64,000 nucleotides of DNA from Geobacillus jurassicus NBRC 107829 (lineage in GTDB: Bacteria > Bacillota > Bacilli > Bacillales > Anoxybacillaceae), in the NCBI RefSeq assembly GCF_001544315.1, contig NZ_BCQG01000006.1, positions 20,573-84,572 of the forward strand, given 5' to 3'. Below the pieces are notes generated by a model. The model made no database searches, was not told where the DNA came from, and saw only the letters and a program-made list of their open reading frames with translations. This document shows positions 7,839 through 15,106 of the stretch, piece by piece (the stretch's first letter is position 1; every line of letters starts with the position of its first letter). Made by a program: the position numbers and the translations under genes.

Positions 7839-9533
7839 ATGAAATTTTCCGAGTTTCGTTACGAGCGGCCGGACATCAATCAATTGCAGGCATCGTTTCA
7901 AGAAGCGCTCGATGCGTTCCGCCGCGCGGGAAACGCCGCCGGGCAGCACGAGGCGATGAAACAAATTAATGAGCTGCGCCGCCGCTACAGCACGATGGCG
8001 AACCTTTGCCATATCCGCCATACGATCGATACGAACGATGAATTTTATAAAAAAGAGCAAGACTTTTTTGATGAAACTGAACCGGTCGTAAAAGGACTGG
8101 TCAACGATTATTACCGCGCGCTCGTCGCTTCGCCGTTTCGCAGTGAGCTTGAGCAAGCGTGGGGAAAACAGTTGTTTGCCTTGGCGGAAACGCAATTGAA
8201 AACGTACGCGCCGGCGATTGTCAAGGACTTGCAACAAGAAAACAAACTCTCAAGCGAATACACGAAGCTCATTGCGTCGGCAAAAATCATGTTTGAAGGC
8301 GAAGAGCGGACGCTCGCCCAGTTGCAGCCGTTTGTCGAGTCGCCAGATCGCGCGATGCGCCAACGGGCGAACGAAGCGCGGTTTTCATTTTTCACCGATC
8401 ATGAAAAAGAACTCGATGAATTGTATGACGAGCTTGTCCGCGTCCGCACGGCGATCGCCCGGAAGCTTGGGTTCAAAAACTTTGTTGAGCTCGGCTATGC
8501 CCGTTTAGGACGGACCGATTACAATGCCGACATGGTTGCAGGCTATCGCCAGCAGGTAAAAACGCACATCGTCCCGCTCGCGTCAAAGCTGCGCGAACGC
8601 CAGCGGCAGCGCATCAAGGTCGAGAAGCTCTACTATTACGACGAACCGTTTATGTTTCCAACCGGCAACCCGGCACCAAAGGGAGACGCTGATTGGATCG
8701 TTGAAAACGGCCGACGCATGTATGAAGAGCTGTCGCCGGAAACAGGCGAGTTTTTCCGCTATATGGTCGAACATGAACTGATGGATCTCGTCGCGAAAAA
8801 AGGAAAGGCGGGCGGCGGCTACTGTACATATATCGATGATTACAAGGCGCCGTTTATTTTCTCGAACTTCACCGGGACGTCGGGCGATATTGACGTGCTT
8901 ACTCACGAAGCCGGGCATGCGTTCCAAGTGTATGAAAGCCGTCATTACGACATTCCGGAATACAACTGGCCGACGCTTGAGGCGTGTGAAATCCATTCAA
9001 TGAGCATGGAGTTTTTCACATGGCCGTGGATGGATCTCTTTTTCGCCGAAGACGCCGACAAATACCGGTTCGCCCATTTGAGCGACGCGCTTTTGTTTTT
9101 GCCGTACGGCGTTGCGGTCGATGAATTTCAGCACGCTGTCTACGAGAACCCGGATATGACGCCAGCGGAGCGGAAGAGTGTCTGGCGCAGCATCGAAAAA
9201 GCGTATTTGCCGACAAGAGACTACGCCGGCCATGACTACCTTGAGCGCGGCGGGTTTTGGCAGCGGCAAGGACACATTTACACCGACCCGTTTTATTACA
9301 TCGACTACACCCTTGCGCAAGTGTGCGCGTTCCAGTTTTGGAAGCGGGCGCAAGACGACCGGGCTGCGGCGTGGCGTGACTATGTGGCGCTTTGCCGATT
9401 GGGCGGCAGCCGGCCGTTCACCGAGCTTGTCAAAAGCGCCAACCTTCTGTCGCCGTTTGCCGATGGGGCGGTCGCTTCGGTCGTCGGCCATATCGAACGA
9501 TGGCTGGATAGCGTCGATGACGAAGCTTTGTAA
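7839..9533 (+). CDS. pepF: M3-family oligoendopeptidase F
   Basis: A 564-residue zinc metallopeptidase. The HExxH motif reads HEAGH at residues 356-360, followed by a Glu-containing helix with the E-IHSMSMEFF pattern that gives the third zinc ligand in M3 peptidases. PepF-type enzymes degrade medium-sized peptides in the cytoplasm; no signal peptide is seen. The ribosome binding site GGGGAGGAAC directly precedes ATG. The gene stands alone, followed by a terminator. Confidence 0.93.
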   Translation: MKFSEFRYERPDINQLQASFQEALDAFRRAGNAAGQHEAMKQINELRRRYSTMANLCHIRHTIDTNDEFYKKEQDFFDETEPVVKGLVNDYYRALVASPFRSELEQAWGKQLFALAETQLKTYAPAIVKDLQQENKLSSEYTKLIASAKIMFEGEERTLAQLQPFVESPDRAMRQRANEARFSFFTDHEKELDELYDELVRVRTAIARKLGFKNFVELGYARLGRTDYNADMVAGYRQQVKTHIVPLASKLRERQRQRIKVEKLYYYDEPFMFPTGNPAPKGDADWIVENGRRMYEELSPETGEFFRYMVEHELMDLVAKKGKAGGGYCTYIDDYKAPFIFSNFTGTSGDIDVLTHEAGHAFQVYESRHYDIPEYNWPTLEACEIHSMSMEFFTWPWMDLFFAEDADKYRFAHLSDALLFLPYGVAVDEFQHAVYENPDMTPAERKSVWRSIEKAYLPTRDYAGHDYLERGGFWQRQGHIYTDPFYYIDYTLAQVCAFQFWKRAQDDRAAAWRDYVALCRLGGSRPFTELVKSANLLSPFADGAVASVVGHIERWLDSVDDEAL

Positions 9534-9544
9534 AAAGAAGCAAA

Positions 9545-9584
9545 AAAGGCGGGCGGGAACGGCACCGCCTTGCCTTTCTTTATT
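9545..9584 (+). terminator. pepF terminator
   Basis: AAAGGC-GGGCGG pairs with CCGC-CTT-GCCTTT, followed by CTTTATTTT. Confidence 0.7.
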
Positions 9585-9623
9585 TTGGAAACTTCTGCTG
9601 AACTAGGGCAAAGGGGGAAAACG

Positions 9624-10142
9624 ATGATCCGTAAAGCCACATGGGCCGATGCACCGGCCATCGCCTCGGTCCACGTCGAAAGTTGGAAGACGACATACAG
9701 CGGCATCGTGCCGGACGCGTACTTGGAGACGTTGACAGTGGAAGAAAAACAAACGTTATGGGAGAAGGTGCTCCGCCAATCGGATCATTCCGTGTTTGTC
9801 GCCGAGGAAAACGGGCGTGTTGTTGGATTTGCCTCCGGTGGACGAAATCGGGCAGCCGACGGTCCAGCGGCACAATATGCCGGAGAGCTGTATGCGATTT
9901 ATGTGCGTAAGGAGGCGCAAGGAAAAGGGCTCGGCCGGCAACTCGTTCAAGCGTTGACCCGCGATTTGGTGCAAAAAGGCATTCATTCGCTGGCCGTCTG
10001 GGTGCTTGCCGACAACCCGTCACGTGGTTTTTATGAACGGCTTGGCGGTGAAAAAGTGGCCGAGGAAAGGGTGGAAATCGGCGGAAAAGCGTTGTGGGAG
10101 TGTTGCTACGGCTGGCAAGACATGCAAACGATGAACAAGTAG
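9624..10142 (+). CDS. GNAT-family N-acetyltransferase
   Basis: 172 residues. The acetyl-CoA motif A is intact: LYAIYVRKEAQGKGLGRQLVQ carries the R/Q-x-x-G-x-G/A pattern (QGKGLG). Motif B follows as AVWVLADNPSRGFYERLG. The N-terminal IRKATWADAPAI strand and helix are typical. The substrate is unknown; the VHVESWKTTYSG segment is common in small-molecule or drug acetyltransferases. The frame opens earlier at 9570, but the ATG at 9624 has the ribosome binding site AAAGGGGG and begins the fold correctly. Confidence 0.88.
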   Translation: MIRKATWADAPAIASVHVESWKTTYSGIVPDAYLETLTVEEKQTLWEKVLRQSDHSVFVAEENGRVVGFASGGRNRAADGPAAQYAGELYAIYVRKEAQGKGLGRQLVQALTRDLVQKGIHSLAVWVLADNPSRGFYERLGGEKVAEERVEIGGKALWECCYGWQDMQTMNK

Positions 10143-10144
10143 AG

Positions 10145-10166
10145 GGCTGCCGACAGTTCGGCAGCC
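10145..10166 (+). terminator. Hairpin after the GNAT gene
   Basis: GGCTGCCGA pairs perfectly with TCGGCAGCC around a CAGT loop. The T-tract is poor, so termination strength is uncertain. Confidence 0.55.
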
Positions 10167-10181
10167 TCCAACATTCATTTT

Positions 10182-10248
10182 GCGAGTGATTACTCACTTT
10201 ACAAACACATTTGTCCTGTTTTATACTTTTTGTGAGTGATTACTCACT
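10182..10248 (+). promoter_or_regulatory. ABC/TetR operon promoter flanked by two palindromic operators
   Basis: Operator 1 is GCGAGTGATTACTCAC (10182-10197) and operator 2 GTGAGTGATTACTCAC (10233-10248). Between them lie TTTACA (10199-10204), an 18-base spacer and TATACT (10223-10228). Operator 1 abuts the -35 and operator 2 covers the likely start site; their centres are 51 bases apart, about five helical turns. The arms GAGT/ACTC with a four-base centre are TetR-like, and the operon encodes its own TetR regulator. Confidence 0.82.
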
Positions 10249-10276
10249 ATTTTGTTTCGAAAAGGAGGAGAGGTGT

Positions 10277-11005
10277 ATGAGCGTTCATCCACCTATTCAA
10301 GTCGAGCGTGTTTCCAAGCGGTTTGGAAAAAAAGTGGTCATCGACGATGTGTCGTTGGATGTCCGCGCGGGAGAAATTTTCGGCCTGCTCGGCCCGTCGG
10401 GGGCGGGCAAGACGACGTTGGTGCGCATGATCGCCGGCATTGATCAAGCGAGTGAAGGAACGATTCGCGTGCTGGGCGCAAACATGCCCAATCTTGGCGC
10501 CATGAAGCGGATCGGCTTTATGGCCCAGTCGGATGCCCTGTACGGAGAATTGACCGCGCTGGAGAACATGCAATTTTTTGCTTCCATCTACGGATTGCGA
10601 GGGAAAAAACAAAAAGAGCGGATCGATGACATGCTGGCGCTTGTCAACTTGACAGACGACCGGAAAAAGCCGGTGCACCAATATTCAGGCGGGATGAAAC
10701 GGCGGCTGTCGCTGGCGATCGCCTTGCTTCATGAACCGGACGTGCTCATTTTGGATGAGCCGACGGTCGGCATCGATCCGGTGCTGCGCCAATCGATTTG
10801 GGCGGAGCTTGAGCGGATTCGCCAGCGCGGCACAACCATTGTCGTCACGACTCACGTGATGGATGAAGCGGAAAAGTGCGGACGGCTCGGCATGATCCGC
10901 GAAGGCCGTTTGATCGCCGTCGGCCGTCCGGATGAACTGAAACAAAAAGCAGGCGCGGAAACGATTGAGCAAGCGTTTTTGACGTTTGGAGGTGCTCGCC
11001 GATGA
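10277..11005 (+). CDS. ABC transporter ATP-binding protein (ABC-2 type exporter)
   Basis: 242 residues with Walker A GPSGAGKTT, Q-loop GFMAQSD, signature YSGGMKRRLS, Walker B VLILDEPTVG and switch His in TTHVMDEAEKCG. The TVGIDP and TTHVMDEAE sequences are typical of the DrrA/CcmA group that energises drug, antibiotic or lipid export. The frame opens at 10211, but that stretch lies in the operator region. The start at 10277 is set by AAAGGAGGAG seven bases upstream. Translationally coupled to the permease by an ATGA overlap. Confidence 0.93.
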   Translation: MSVHPPIQVERVSKRFGKKVVIDDVSLDVRAGEIFGLLGPSGAGKTTLVRMIAGIDQASEGTIRVLGANMPNLGAMKRIGFMAQSDALYGELTALENMQFFASIYGLRGKKQKERIDDMLALVNLTDDRKKPVHQYSGGMKRRLSLAIALLHEPDVLILDEPTVGIDPVLRQSIWAELERIRQRGTTIVVTTHVMDEAEKCGRLGMIREGRLIAVGRPDELKQKAGAETIEQAFLTFGGARR

Positions 11006-12027
11006 GAGTGATGGCGATTGTCGTCCGCATCATCCGCCAGTTTTTCCGCGACAAACGCACGCTGGCGCTTATGATTGTCGCGCCGATGTTCATCTTGTTG
11101 TTAATGGATTTGGTGTTTAATGGAGAACAATACAAACCGGCCATTGCCGTCAGCGAACACGTGCCTGATATGGTTGTCGACAAGTTGAAAGAAGCGGGAG
11201 CGAAGGTGAAAGAGCTGTCGGAACAACAGGCGCGGGAGCAGTTGGACGATCAGGACATTGACGCGTGGCTCGAAATGAACGGAAGCGCTCCGCACGTCAC
11301 GCTCGAAGGAAGCGATCCGACCGCCAATCAGGCGGTGATGGCCGCGGTGCAACAGGCGTTTCAGTCTATGGCGCCAAAACCTCCGTTTCAGCTGAAAACC
11401 ACGTATTGGCACGGGTCAAGCGACATGGCGTCATTCGATTATTTCGGCCCCGTGTTGATCGGCTTTTTCGTCTTCTTTTTCGTCTTTCTGATCGCCGGAG
11501 TGTCCTTTTTGCGCGAGCGGACGAACGGGACGCTTGAGCGGCTGATGGCGACGCCGCTGCGGCGCTGGGAAATGGTCGCTGGCTATATGATCGGGTTCGG
11601 ATTGTTTACCACGATTCAAGCGAGCTTAATTTCGTGGTTTGCTATTGATGGGCTGGATATGATGATGGAAGGGTCGTTCGGGTATGTGCTGCTCATTACG
11701 TTTTTGCTGGCGATGACGGCGCTGGCGCTTGGGATGCTGCTGTCGGCGTTCGCCAACAACGAGCTGCAAATGATGCAGTTTATCCCGCTTGTCGTCGTGC
11801 CGCAAGTGTTTTTCTCCGGCTTGTTCAATCTCGATACGATGGAAGAATGGCTTCGCTCGCTGAGCGTCATCATGCCGCTCACCTACGGGGCGGACGCGCT
11901 GCGGGATATTATGGTGCGCGGAAAAGGTTTTAGCGCCATTGCTGTTGATGTGTACGTACTGCTTGGCTTTACGTTGCTGTTTATGGTACTAAATGTAGTA
12001 GCGCTGAAAAAATACCGCAAGCTGTAA
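11002..12027 (+). CDS. ABC-2 type transporter permease
   Basis: 341 residues. One N-terminal membrane helix (about residues 22-36) is followed by a long extracytoplasmic segment (about 40-145), then five or six helices in the C-terminal half, including SFLRERTNGTLERLMATPLRRWE before the membrane core. This is the YhgE/DrrB-type ABC-2 layout for exporters. It overlaps the ATPase gene by four bases. The substrate is unknown; induction through the adjacent TetR would fit a toxic lipophilic compound. Confidence 0.9.
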   Translation: MRVMAIVVRIIRQFFRDKRTLALMIVAPMFILLLMDLVFNGEQYKPAIAVSEHVPDMVVDKLKEAGAKVKELSEQQAREQLDDQDIDAWLEMNGSAPHVTLEGSDPTANQAVMAAVQQAFQSMAPKPPFQLKTTYWHGSSDMASFDYFGPVLIGFFVFFFVFLIAGVSFLRERTNGTLERLMATPLRRWEMVAGYMIGFGLFTTIQASLISWFAIDGLDMMMEGSFGYVLLITFLLAMTALALGMLLSAFANNELQMMQFIPLVVVPQVFFSGLFNLDTMEEWLRSLSVIMPLTYGADALRDIMVRGKGFSAIAVDVYVLLGFTLLFMVLNVVALKKYRKL

Positions 12028-12038
12028 GGAGTAGAGCG

Positions 12039-12692
12039 ATGAGCGAATATCCGTGGATTCAAGAATTGCTGCAAATGGGCGGCAAGGAAGAGCAGTTCAG
12101 CGAAAAACAGCTGAAAATTTTGGAAGCGGCAGTGGAAATGTTTGCCGAGAAAGGCTATGCGGCGACCTCGACGAGCGAAATCGCCAAAAAAGCTGGGGTG
12201 GCGGAAGGCACAATCTTCCGCCATTACAAGACAAAAAAGGACTTGTTGTTGGCCATCGTCACGCCGACATTGTTTAAGTCCGTCGCTCCGTTTTTGGCGA
12301 AAGAATTTGTCCGCGAAGTGTTTGACAACGAATATGAGACGTATGAACAGTTTTTACGCGCGGTGCTCGCCAACCGCTATGCGTTTGTGAAAAAGTATTT
12401 GCCGGCGATTCGCGTGCTTTGGCAGGAAGTGGCGTTTCATTCTGAGATTAAGCAATGTTTGCAAGGCGTGTTTACAGAGCACGTGTATCCAAAATTTGCC
12501 CGCATTGTCCGCCATTTTCAAGAAAAAGGGGAGTTGGCCGAGCTGCCGGTCGATTCCGTCATCCGCTTGACGATCACGTCGCTCGCCGGCTTTTTGGCCG
12601 CTCGTTTTCTCCTCTTGCTTGACCACAATTGGGACGATGAGGCGGAAATGGAACGGACGATCCGCGTGCTGATGAACGGTTTGCGGCGCTAA
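12039..12692 (+). CDS. TetR/AcrR-family regulator of the ABC operon
   Basis: 217 residues. The helix-turn-helix is near the N-terminus, about residues 25-70: ILEAAVEMFAEKGYAATSTSEIAKKAGVAEG and TIFRHYKTKKDLL. The C-terminal ligand domain is unremarkable. It is the third gene of the operon, with AAGGAGTAGAG before the ATG. The two palindromes at the promoter are its likely targets, so the operon should be auto-repressed and induced by an exported ligand. It resembles the YhgD branch of Bacillus, by memory. Confidence 0.9.
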   Translation: MSEYPWIQELLQMGGKEEQFSEKQLKILEAAVEMFAEKGYAATSTSEIAKKAGVAEGTIFRHYKTKKDLLLAIVTPTLFKSVAPFLAKEFVREVFDNEYETYEQFLRAVLANRYAFVKKYLPAIRVLWQEVAFHSEIKQCLQGVFTEHVYPKFARIVRHFQEKGELAELPVDSVIRLTITSLAGFLAARFLLLLDHNWDDEAEMERTIRVLMNGLRR

Positions 12693-12694
12693 CC

Positions 12695-12732
12695 GGCCGG
12701 CTTCCGCGCGGGAGCCGGCCTAGCTGTTTTCC
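12695..12732. terminator. Terminator between the TetR gene and hepT
   Basis: GGCCGGCT (12695-12702) pairs perfectly with AGCCGGCC (12713-12720), followed on the + side by TAGCTGTTTT. It serves the convergent genes. Confidence 0.75.
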
Positions 12733-13139
12733 TCCGCATAACGGAGGATGGCTTCTGCAAACTGTTTGAAATCATCAAGATGTTGTTCGACGATGGCTTG
12801 CAAGATGCCAAGGTTCAGTTGTTGGTAGCCGTGAACGGCGATGTTGCGGAATCCGACCATCGCCTTCATCTTTTTGCTTACGGAAGGGGAGATGACCCCA
12901 TGTTCTTCGAGGAAAGCGAACGCATCGCGGCTATGCTGCGGCAGTCCGAATTTTTGCTCGGCAACGATATGCATGGCCAAATCGATGCAGGCCTCGCACG
13001 CCCGCTGCAAATTAAGAACGATCGAATCTTGTTTTGTGTAATTTTGTAAATTTTTTGGATCGCCGTTATATTCTTCACGAATTCGTTTCAAGCAGCGTTC
13101 GATCACGCTTATCTTGTTTAAAATGACATCACTTTTCAT
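12720..13139 (-). CDS. hepT: HepT-like ribonuclease toxin (DUF86)
   Basis: 139 residues, all-helical by appearance, with the HEPN RNase motif Rx4HxY present as RNIAVHGY in the last third. The family cleaves RNA when free. The partner gene mntA lies immediately upstream and overlaps by 11 bases, the standard arrangement. An in-frame ATG at 13160 would extend it by seven codons; the ATG at 13139 is preferred because GGGACC lies just upstream. It is a toxin of the HEPN/MNT type, neutralised by AMPylation of the tyrosine in Rx4HxY. Confidence 0.9.
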   Translation of the reverse strand: MKSDVILNKISVIERCLKRIREEYNGDPKNLQNYTKQDSIVLNLQRACEACIDLAMHIVAEQKFGLPQHSRDAFAFLEEHGVISPSVSKKMKAMVGFRNIAVHGYQQLNLGILQAIVEQHLDDFKQFAEAILRYAEENS

Positions 13140-13536
13140 ATATGGTCCCGCTTTCAGCAATTTGTTTTAACACCGGCGCTCTCTCTTCGTTTAGCTTCAC
13201 ATACATTTTCAATGTTTTCATTTCGAACTCAGCCCGTTTCCGCTCGTCGCGGCAATCAATCACTTTTCCGCTCGAGACGACTTGCGCTTGAAACACCGTG
13301 CTTGCCTGGCGCAAATCGACAAGATCAACGTCGCGCCCCAGCTTGTCAGCCAACTGCCCTGCGAGCAGAAACAACTCATACGGATCACACGGTTCGCTGT
13401 CGCTCATAAAGGCGATATCGACATCACTGTCTGGGCGCAGCGCCCCGCGGGCGGCTGAACCGAATAGATAAATGACGAACGGGTCAAGAACCGGGCGGAG
13501 GGTCTGAATGATGACCGTCTCCATTTGGTTTGGCAA
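13129..13536 (-). CDS. mntA: MntA-like minimal nucleotidyltransferase antitoxin
   Basis: 135 residues. The nucleotidyltransferase signature GSx10DxD is intact as GSAARG...DSDVDIAF. MntA antitoxins transfer AMP groups to the HepT active-site tyrosine and so inactivate it. The start is taken as the TTG at 13536, which follows AAGGGGGT at good spacing. The first ATG, four codons later, is too far from that site, and the upstream open frame lacks one. A TATAAT box sits on the minus strand at 13569-13564, about 30 bases upstream. Antitoxin first, toxin second and an overlapping stop and start suggest tight coupling. Confidence 0.9.
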   Translation of the reverse strand: MPNQMETVIIQTLRPVLDPFVIYLFGSAARGALRPDSDVDIAFMSDSEPCDPYELFLLAGQLADKLGRDVDLVDLRQASTVFQAQVVSSGKVIDCRDERKRAEFEMKTLKMYVKLNEERAPVLKQIAESGTIYEK

Positions 13537-13758
13537 TCGCGGTACCCCCTTGTGTTTTTCTCCATTATAGCAAAATCTTCTTGTTCTTGGCGAAAAGCGG
13601 GAAAAAGAAAAGGGAAGGCGATGACACGCCCCCCTTGAATGATAGAAGTACCGCATCTGATTGACTAATTTCCCCTCAAACGCTATTTGGCAAGAAACGG
13701 TGTTTGGCGGATGAATATTTTCGTTTGTCCAATCGATATGAATGGTTTCGATGGATCA

Positions 13759-14358
13759 TCATCTTTTTGCATTGCCATCTTCGGAAGTGATATTCGATCC
13801 CTGATTCGGATCAAACGATTGATACCATTGAACATCGTTGAAAATATGCACAGGGAATCGTTCTTTGTCCAGAATTAGGAGATTGTATCGCAATGTTCCT
13901 TGATTGATTTGATCGATCAAATTCTTTGGTACATCGTTTTTCCATGTGGAAGAAATCGTGATGACATACGACAGCCGTCCGTTTGCCGGCAAAGGGCCTT
14001 TGACCGCATTGGAGTGGTCAACGTGAGTCAAACGAGAGAGTTCCTCTGGATATTGAATGACGAAATAGTAATCTCGATACTGTTCAAGCAAACGGTACAG
14101 CTGTTCTGAGATGGTGTAATGAATCGTCAGCTGGATCGATCGGCTTGTCGCCTTCGCAACAAATTGATTGACTAGAAAATGCGGAGGGAGAAATTTCTGT
14201 TCCAACGATAACGGCTTGTGTTCCTTCTCCGCTTTTTCATGTTCCTGCTTCGCTTTCTCCACCGGGCGCGGCGCAACAGGGGCGGGGTCGTGTCCGCGTT
14301 CGCACGCCGCCAGCAAGAGGAAGCAGATGAAAAGGGGATAGAAAAATTTTTTGCTCAT
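13759..14358 (-). CDS. Lipoprotein of unknown function
   Basis: 199 residues with a lipoprotein signal: FFYPLFICFLLLAAC, with the lipidated Cys at 19. A Pro/Lys/Glu-rich linker of about 30 residues with KAKQEHEKAEKEHK follows, then a soluble domain from about residue 60 to the end. I recognise no family. The ATG at 14358 follows GGTGATT; an earlier ATG five codons upstream lacks a site. It lies downstream of the secreted protein gene on the same strand with a 21-base gap, so the two are probably one operon. AT-rich codon use contrasts with nearby housekeeping genes. Confidence 0.75.
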   Translation of the reverse strand: MSKKFFYPLFICFLLLAACERGHDPAPVAPRPVEKAKQEHEKAEKEHKPLSLEQKFLPPHFLVNQFVAKATSRSIQLTIHYTISEQLYRLLEQYRDYYFVIQYPEELSRLTHVDHSNAVKGPLPANGRLSYVITISSTWKNDVPKNLIDQINQGTLRYNLLILDKERFPVHIFNDVQWYQSFDPNQGSNITSEDGNAKR

Positions 14359-14379
14359 ACAATCACCATTCACGAACGT

Positions 14380-14892
14380 TTAGTTTTGTTTAATGCTGTC
14401 GGAATATCCCTCATATGTCCATTGTCCGCTGACGGTTTTCGAGCTGATGAGAGTTCCTCTGCTGTAGTAATTTTCTTTACCGGTCGCTTTCACCCAACGG
14501 CTTCCATATCGAAGGGTATAGGTGGAATAAGGAGGGATCGTCCAAGTAACAGTTGTTGTTTTTTCCACCCGTGCTCCTAAACTTACTTCCGTACTAATTC
14601 CTACTGCTAGGATCATCTCATTAAATGTAGACGACGAAGAAACCGTGGCGGTTGCATATGCTTCTCTCTTGACTGTGTGGGAAACGGTGTCAGTAGTCGA
14701 TTTGTTGTTGACATGAGTATGAGTCCAATAAATGGTCAGCCCTTTTGTATCTGTGCTGTGAACGTATTCATATCCATCATAAGGAATATAGGTCGGATTG
14801 ATCTCGGCTTCTGTCTTATTAAATGGAGTAAAAGAAAGCAATCCGGTCAAAAGAATCGGACTAATGGTTTGAATCATCTTTCTTTTCAACAT
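14380..14892 (-). CDS. Small secreted beta-rich protein, possible pore-former-like fold
   Basis: 170 residues with a signal peptide (about 1-30, after which mature protein begins near EINPTYIPYDG). The mature part is rich in Ser, Thr and aromatic residues in alternating patterns typical of long beta strands. The run EVSLGARVEKTTTVTWTIPP followed by YSTYTLRYG resembles the strand-loop-strand of aerolysin/ETX-MTX2 proteins. That resemblance is by eye and unproven. AGGAGGGG precedes the ATG. The next gene on the strand is the lipoprotein. Upstream DNA (14900-15000) is strikingly AT-rich, suggesting recent acquisition. Confidence 0.72.
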   Translation of the reverse strand: MLKRKMIQTISPILLTGLLSFTPFNKTEAEINPTYIPYDGYEYVHSTDTKGLTIYWTHTHVNNKSTTDTVSHTVKREAYATATVSSSSTFNEMILAVGISTEVSLGARVEKTTTVTWTIPPYSTYTLRYGSRWVKATGKENYYSRGTLISSKTVSGQWTYEGYSDSIKQN

Positions 14893-15049
14893 CGCAACCC
14901 CTCCTAAAATTTAGAATTTATAACTTATTTTTAGCAAAAAAAAAGGGTGTCAATAATATTTCAAAAAAAAATATTTTACAAAATATTCAACTCCCCACTA
15001 AAAGTGTGCTTGACGGAATCGAGATGAAAAATCGGTTTGATACACCGTC

Positions 15050-15094
15050 TGTAAAGAAAGATCCGCCGAAAGCAAGATGGATGTTCGGCGGATC
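15050..15094 (-). terminator. clpE terminator
   Basis: GATCCGCCGAA and TTCGGCGGATC form an 11-bp perfect stem (15060-15070 with 15084-15094), followed on the minus strand by CTTTCTTTA. Confidence 0.85.
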
Positions 15095-15106
15095 CTCTGT
15101 TGTAAG

